Shown piece by piece: positions 23,268-26,303 of a DNA stretch of 26,303 nucleotides. This DNA is from Acidobacteriota bacterium (GTDB taxonomy: Bacteria; Acidobacteriota; Terriglobia; Terriglobales; Acidobacteriaceae), in the NCBI GenBank assembly GCA_028873155.1, contig JAGWML010000012.1:1-26303 (forward strand). The letters are read 5' to 3'. The notes under the pieces were generated by a model. That model made no database searches, was not told where the DNA came from, and worked only from the letters and a program-made list of their open reading frames with translations. A program made the translations under genes and the position numbers. The number at the start of each line of letters is the position of its first letter. Position 1 is the stretch's first letter.

Positions 23268-23854
23268 GTCAGCCGCTCCGCGCGCCGCCAGTCGCGCAGC
23301 CCCAGCACCGCCAGTCCGACGAGACACAGATACAGCAACGCCGTGGCCCACAGGTCCTTGTAGAGATACTCGCCAATGTAGACGATGTTCACCACAATCC
23401 ACAGCCACCAGTTGGCCGTGTGCTTGCGCGCCTGCCACCAGCTCGCCACCAGGCTATAGCTCGTCAGCGCCGCGTCCACAAACGGCAGCGCAGCGTGCAG
23501 GCGCTTCGCAATCTCGCCCAGCACCACGCTGCCCAACGCACCCACAGCCAGCGCCACCAGCAGCGCTGTCATGGTTAACGGCTCCACGCGCACTTCGCCA
23601 TCCTCGCGCACGCCGCGCCACCAGTGCCACCATCCGTACAACGTGAACACCACAAAGAACACCTGCAGCAGCGCATCCGAAAGCAGCCTCGCTTGATAAA
23701 AGACCACGAGATAGATCACGTCTGCCGCCAGCACAATCGGCCAGCACAGCAGTATGCGCCGCGTCGTCAGCCAGATGCCCACCAGCGTCGTGACCGTCCC
23801 CGCAATCTCCAGCCCGTGCGCTGTGAGGTATTGCATCAGCAGCGTCCCGCTCAT
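23252..23854 (-). CDS. pnuC: PnuC-family vitamin transporter
   Basis: This 200-residue integral membrane protein has about seven hydrophobic segments. The C-terminal half carries the family's core: SLVASWWQARKHTANWWLWI followed by VVNIVYIGEYLYKDLWATALLY, with the W/N-rich substrate pocket residues. PnuC-type proteins are facilitators for nicotinamide riboside (PnuC), thiamine (PnuT) or riboflavin (PnuX) and depend on intracellular phosphorylation to trap the vitamin. The ATG at 23854 overlaps the stop of the preceding kinase-like gene by four bases (ATGA). Substrate is not fixed by sequence; the symbol denotes the family only. Confidence 0.87.
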   Translation of the reverse strand: MSGTLLMQYLTAHGLEIAGTVTTLVGIWLTTRRILLCWPIVLAADVIYLVVFYQARLLSDALLQVFFVVFTLYGWWHWWRGVREDGEVRVEPLTMTALLVALAVGALGSVVLGEIAKRLHAALPFVDAALTSYSLVASWWQARKHTANWWLWIVVNIVYIGEYLYKDLWATALLYLCLVGLAVLGLRDWRRAERLTQTAS

Positions 23855-25053
23855 CCGCGCCCCGCTCCATGCGCGCGCATGCGGCGTCGCTCCGCCCAGC
23901 GCCGCAGCCCGTCCAGCATCCGCGTGCCGGCCGCGCTGCGAAACCACCGTGCGTGTCCCACCAGGTAATCCCAGCCCGCCAGCCGCGCCTTCTCGCGTGA
24001 GCGCAGCACACCCAGAAAATAGTCCGCCTCCGTCAGCGCAAACTCCGCATGACACAGCGCCATCATCGGCGCCAGCGCCGCTGCCTCCGCATCCGTCAAC
24101 GGCCGCGTCTCTTCGTAGCCGTCTAGCAGCGCCGTCGCGTGATCCATCTGCACCGCCACCTGCTCCAGCGACTCGGGATGCACCATCAGCGCCAGCCACT
24201 CCACGCAATTCCGCTCCAGCGCCAGCGCCAGGTCGTGTACCGCAGTCGTCTTATCCGCCAATCCAAAATCAATCACCGCCGTTGCCCGCGCATCCTCGCC
24301 TGCCCCGCTCCAAAACAGATTCGACGCATGCAGATCGTTGTGCGTCCACAGCGATTTCAGATCCTTCAGCAGCGGCCGCAGCTCTTGATGAAACGGATCC
24401 AGCGCCTCCAGCGCCGCATCGCAGTGCGTGCGCGTCTCGGCATCATCGCGCAACGAAGCCCGCGCGTGCAGATACTCGGCCATCGACTTCTGCGCATCCT
24501 GCGCCGCAAAAATCGTGAAGCTCGCCACCAGCGGCCTCGCCTTGCGCGCCGGTGCGTCGAATCCCTCCGCCGCAAGATGCAGCCGCGCCAGCGCACGTCC
24601 GGCCTCCCGCGCATGTCCTACGCACCGGAATGGCGTCCACGAGATCGCGTCTTCATACAGGTCCACGCCCCGCGGCGTCTCATGCACCTCATAGCACCAC
24701 GCGCCGCTCTCCACCGCGCTCGCACCCGCCCGCGTCCGCAGCACCCGCGGCACGCTGCATCCGTGTGTGCGCAGGTGCTCTATGAACCGATGCTCTTCCG
24801 CCAGTCCCTCCGCATCGCGCACTGCCCGCGCATGCCGCTTCACAAATGCGCACCCGGCGCCCGTCCGAACCACGCTCGCCGCGGAGAACGGTCGCGGACT
24901 CACCGTCTCAATCGCATACGGTCCTTCGCACTCCGCATATTGTTCCAGCACCACGCGCACTTCGCCCTCGGTCAGCGGAGGCCAGTCCGGCTCCACCAGC
25001 GTCCCGTCCATTCCGTGCGCCTTCGCTGTCTCGGTCATGCTCACCGCATCCAT
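23851..25053 (-). CDS. APH-fold phosphotransferase (small-molecule kinase)
   Basis: The 400-residue protein has the aminoglycoside phosphotransferase/choline kinase fold. CAFVKRHARAV gives the ATP-binding Lys72. The Brenner motif is WTHNDLHASNLFW with His238, Asp240 and Asn245, and the metal-binding Asp262 lies in AVIDFGLAD. EEHRFIEHLRTHG is the N-lobe helix with a likely salt-bridge Glu. Family members phosphorylate aminoglycosides, choline, homoserine, thiamine (ThiK) and others. Overlap with the PnuC-type transporter gene suggests the kinase acts on the imported vitamin. ATG 25053 is used; an alternative ATG lies at codon 6. The repeat at 25083-25184 sits between it and the upstream receptor gene. 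Confidence 0.87.
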   Translation of the reverse strand: MDAVSMTETAKAHGMDGTLVEPDWPPLTEGEVRVVLEQYAECEGPYAIETVSPRPFSAASVVRTGAGCAFVKRHARAVRDAEGLAEEHRFIEHLRTHGCSVPRVLRTRAGASAVESGAWCYEVHETPRGVDLYEDAISWTPFRCVGHAREAGRALARLHLAAEGFDAPARKARPLVASFTIFAAQDAQKSMAEYLHARASLRDDAETRTHCDAALEALDPFHQELRPLLKDLKSLWTHNDLHASNLFWSGAGEDARATAVIDFGLADKTTAVHDLALALERNCVEWLALMVHPESLEQVAVQMDHATALLDGYEETRPLTDAEAAALAPMMALCHAEFALTEADYFLGVLRSREKARLAGWDYLVGHARWFRSAAGTRMLDGLRRWAERRRMRAHGAGRG

Positions 25054-25082
25054 CTCATCCCGTTCACGCCAATCTTGAGTCG

Positions 25083-25184
25083 GAAGTTCGCATCATTAAG
25101 AGTGCTGTCATCCTGAGCGAAGTTTGGCGCGTTTTCTGCTCCAAACACAGTCGAAGGATCCGCGGTCGTTCTTCGACGAACTTC
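25083..25184. repeat. Structured dispersed repeat, copy B
   Basis: It is bounded by the inverted repeats GAAGTTCG (25083-25090) and CGAACTTC (25177-25184). It contains TGTCATCCTGAGCGA (25106-25120), a central stem GTTTGG...CCAAAC in a sequence different from copy A, and GTCGAAGGATC (25150-25160). Orientation is the same as copy A at 13795-13895. It lies between the TonB receptor and kinase genes. Confidence 0.8.
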
Positions 25185-25196
25185 TGACTTACAACA

Positions 25197-26303
25197 CTAG
25201 AAAGTGTAATGGGCCGCGAGCCGTACCGTCGCCGGCGCGCCCAGGTGAATGAAGGTGTCGCCGTAGCTCGCGCCCGTGTCCTTCCAGTAGCGCCGGTTGA
25301 AGACATTGTCCGCATAGAGCCGCAGCGTCAAATGCCCGTCCTCGCCGCCCGGCGTGTACCGCGCGCCCAGGTTGAACAGGTTGTAGCCGCCCACACTCAC
25401 CAGATCATCGCGCGTTGCATCCTTGCGGCTCGTATAACTCCAGCCCGGCATCAGGTGCAGCCCCCTCACGTGCGGCAGCACCATATCCGCAAACAGTGTC
25501 GTGTGCTCGCGTGGCACGTTGATCACCTGCTTGCCGTCATACGCCAGCGTCCCCGTATTTGTCGCTGTCGCCGATACTGCCATCAGCGACGCCGTCAGTT
25601 GCACCCAGTTTGCAGCCTTGCCCTGCGCCGTGAACTCCGCGCCGTCATGCGTCTCGTGCCCCTGCGACTCAAAACACAGATCTCCCGGATTCACCGTCCC
25701 CGTGCAGAACGCATCCGGCCCCTGAATCACGCGCGGATAAAAGAACGGCTGCCGCATCCGAAAGACATCCGCCGTCAGCAGAATCGTATGCTCGTACTTC
25801 ACGCCAATCTCCGACTGCCGCGTGTTGTAGGGATCGAGAAACACATACGGGTTGTCCACCCACCACGGCGCCTGCGGGCCCAGCGACAGCAGCACACCAT
25901 AGTTGCCATACAGCGTCACGTCGCTCGACGGCGAGTACATCACCGCATACTGCGGCAGCCACATCTTCCGCGCCGAGGTGTAATTGAAATCCGTCACCCG
26001 TGCATACCGTCCACCCGCCTGCAGTTGAATTCCGCCCGGCACGTGAATCCGGTCCTGCACAATTCCCGACGTCTGCCGGTCAAAATCCGACAGCGTCGAG
26101 GGCCCCGCATGCTGCACAGGACTCTCAATCGGATACGCAACATTCGGCTGGTACACGTTCTCCACGCCAATCGGCGTGTACACAATCGTCGGCGACAGAT
26201 CCACCAGTCGATGGAACAACGCGCCGCCGCCCACCACGTCGTGCGTCAGCCATCCCGTCTTGAAGTGCCCCTGCGCCAGCGCCTCGCCATCTGCATTCAG
26301 CCA
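25197..26303 (-). CDS. TonB-dependent receptor, siderophore-receptor type, N-terminus cut by window edge
   Basis: The frame is open to the right edge, giving the C-terminal 368 residues of a beta-barrel receptor. Typical features: IVQDRIHVPGGIQLQAGGRYARV, VTLYGNYGVLLSLGPQ, SEIGVKYEHTILLTADVFRM, GAEFTAQGKAANWVQLTASL, and the C-terminal LRLYADNVFNRRYWKDT with a final HYTF ending in Phe. These are common in TonB-dependent siderophore/cofactor receptors, a different subfamily from the Oar-type protein at the left edge. It is co-directional with the downstream kinase and PnuC-type genes, with 143 bases and a repeat between, so it may provide the outer-membrane step of the same uptake route. Signal peptide, plug and promoter are outside the window. 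Confidence 0.9.
   Translation of the reverse strand, partial: WLNADGEALAQGHFKTGWLTHDVVGGGALFHRLVDLSPTIVYTPIGVENVYQPNVAYPIESPVQHAGPSTLSDFDRQTSGIVQDRIHVPGGIQLQAGGRYARVTDFNYTSARKMWLPQYAVMYSPSSDVTLYGNYGVLLSLGPQAPWWVDNPYVFLDPYNTRQSEIGVKYEHTILLTADVFRMRQPFFYPRVIQGPDAFCTGTVNPGDLCFESQGHETHDGAEFTAQGKAANWVQLTASLMAVSATATNTGTLAYDGKQVINVPREHTTLFADMVLPHVRGLHLMPGWSYTSRKDATRDDLVSVGGYNLFNLGARYTPGGEDGHLTLRLYADNVFNRRYWKDTGASYGDTFIHLGAPATVRLAAHYTF

Noticed and set aside
1..26303. CRISPR array, prophage or complete insertion sequence
   Set aside because: No regularly spaced repeats, no transposase or phage-type proteins in any frame; the only repeats found are the two short structured elements and single inverted repeats.

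Overview
The window looks like chromosomal DNA of an Acidobacteriota member, probably class Terriglobia / family Acidobacteriaceae. This is inferred from the very large Oar-type TonB-dependent receptor at the left edge, the strong G/C preference at third codon positions over most of the window, the gene set, and the dispersed TGTCATCCTGAGCGA-type intergenic repeats. No species call is possible from this alone.

Layout. 1-5156 (+): the truncated Oar-type outer-membrane receptor, a weak small ORF that may be degraded, and an MFS transporter; codon use here is visibly less G/C-biased than further right. 5219-5296 (-): tRNA-Glu(UUC) with its own promoter. 5703-10078 (+): RND efflux adaptor and HAE1-type pump. 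10062-10364 (-): small exported helix-hairpin-helix protein. 10437-12302 (+): MscS-family channel with a long periplasmic coiled coil. 12317-19605 (+): complete-looking histidine biosynthesis operon, hisI-G-D-C-B-H-(YcxB-like)-F-A. 19714-20886 (+): PLP aminotransferase. 20999-22144 (-): FUSC/aromatic acid exporter-type membrane protein. 22296-23267 (+): D-2-hydroxyacid dehydrogenase. 23252-26303 (-): a gene set read right to left of TonB receptor (cut by the window edge), APH-fold kinase and PnuC-family vitamin transporter.

Main discovery. In front of hisI lies a full transcription attenuator. It has a promoter-like TTGACA, a 25-codon leader peptide with 8 His codons in a 10-codon stretch, and alternative RNA pairings 1:2 (early hairpin), 2:3 (antiterminator) and 3:4 (GC-rich terminator plus U run). 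The arms can be paired base by base and lie where the classical ribosome-stalling model needs them. This predicts that the operon is switched on by shortage of charged tRNA-His, with the same logic as enterobacterial hisL but in an apparently unrelated phylum.

Other points. The his genes are tightly packed, with overlapping stop/start codons at most junctions. The run is broken by an unrelated, AT-richer two-TM YcxB-like gene coupled by ATGA on both sides, and by a structured repeat between hisG and hisD. Copies of that ~101-bp repeat (13795-13895 and 25083-25184) have 8-bp terminal inverted repeats and a central hairpin that is kept although its sequence differs. The TonB receptor / kinase / PnuC set suggests uptake and trapping by phosphorylation of a vitamin-like substrate. 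hisE, hisN and an outer-membrane efflux partner for the RND pump are not in the window.
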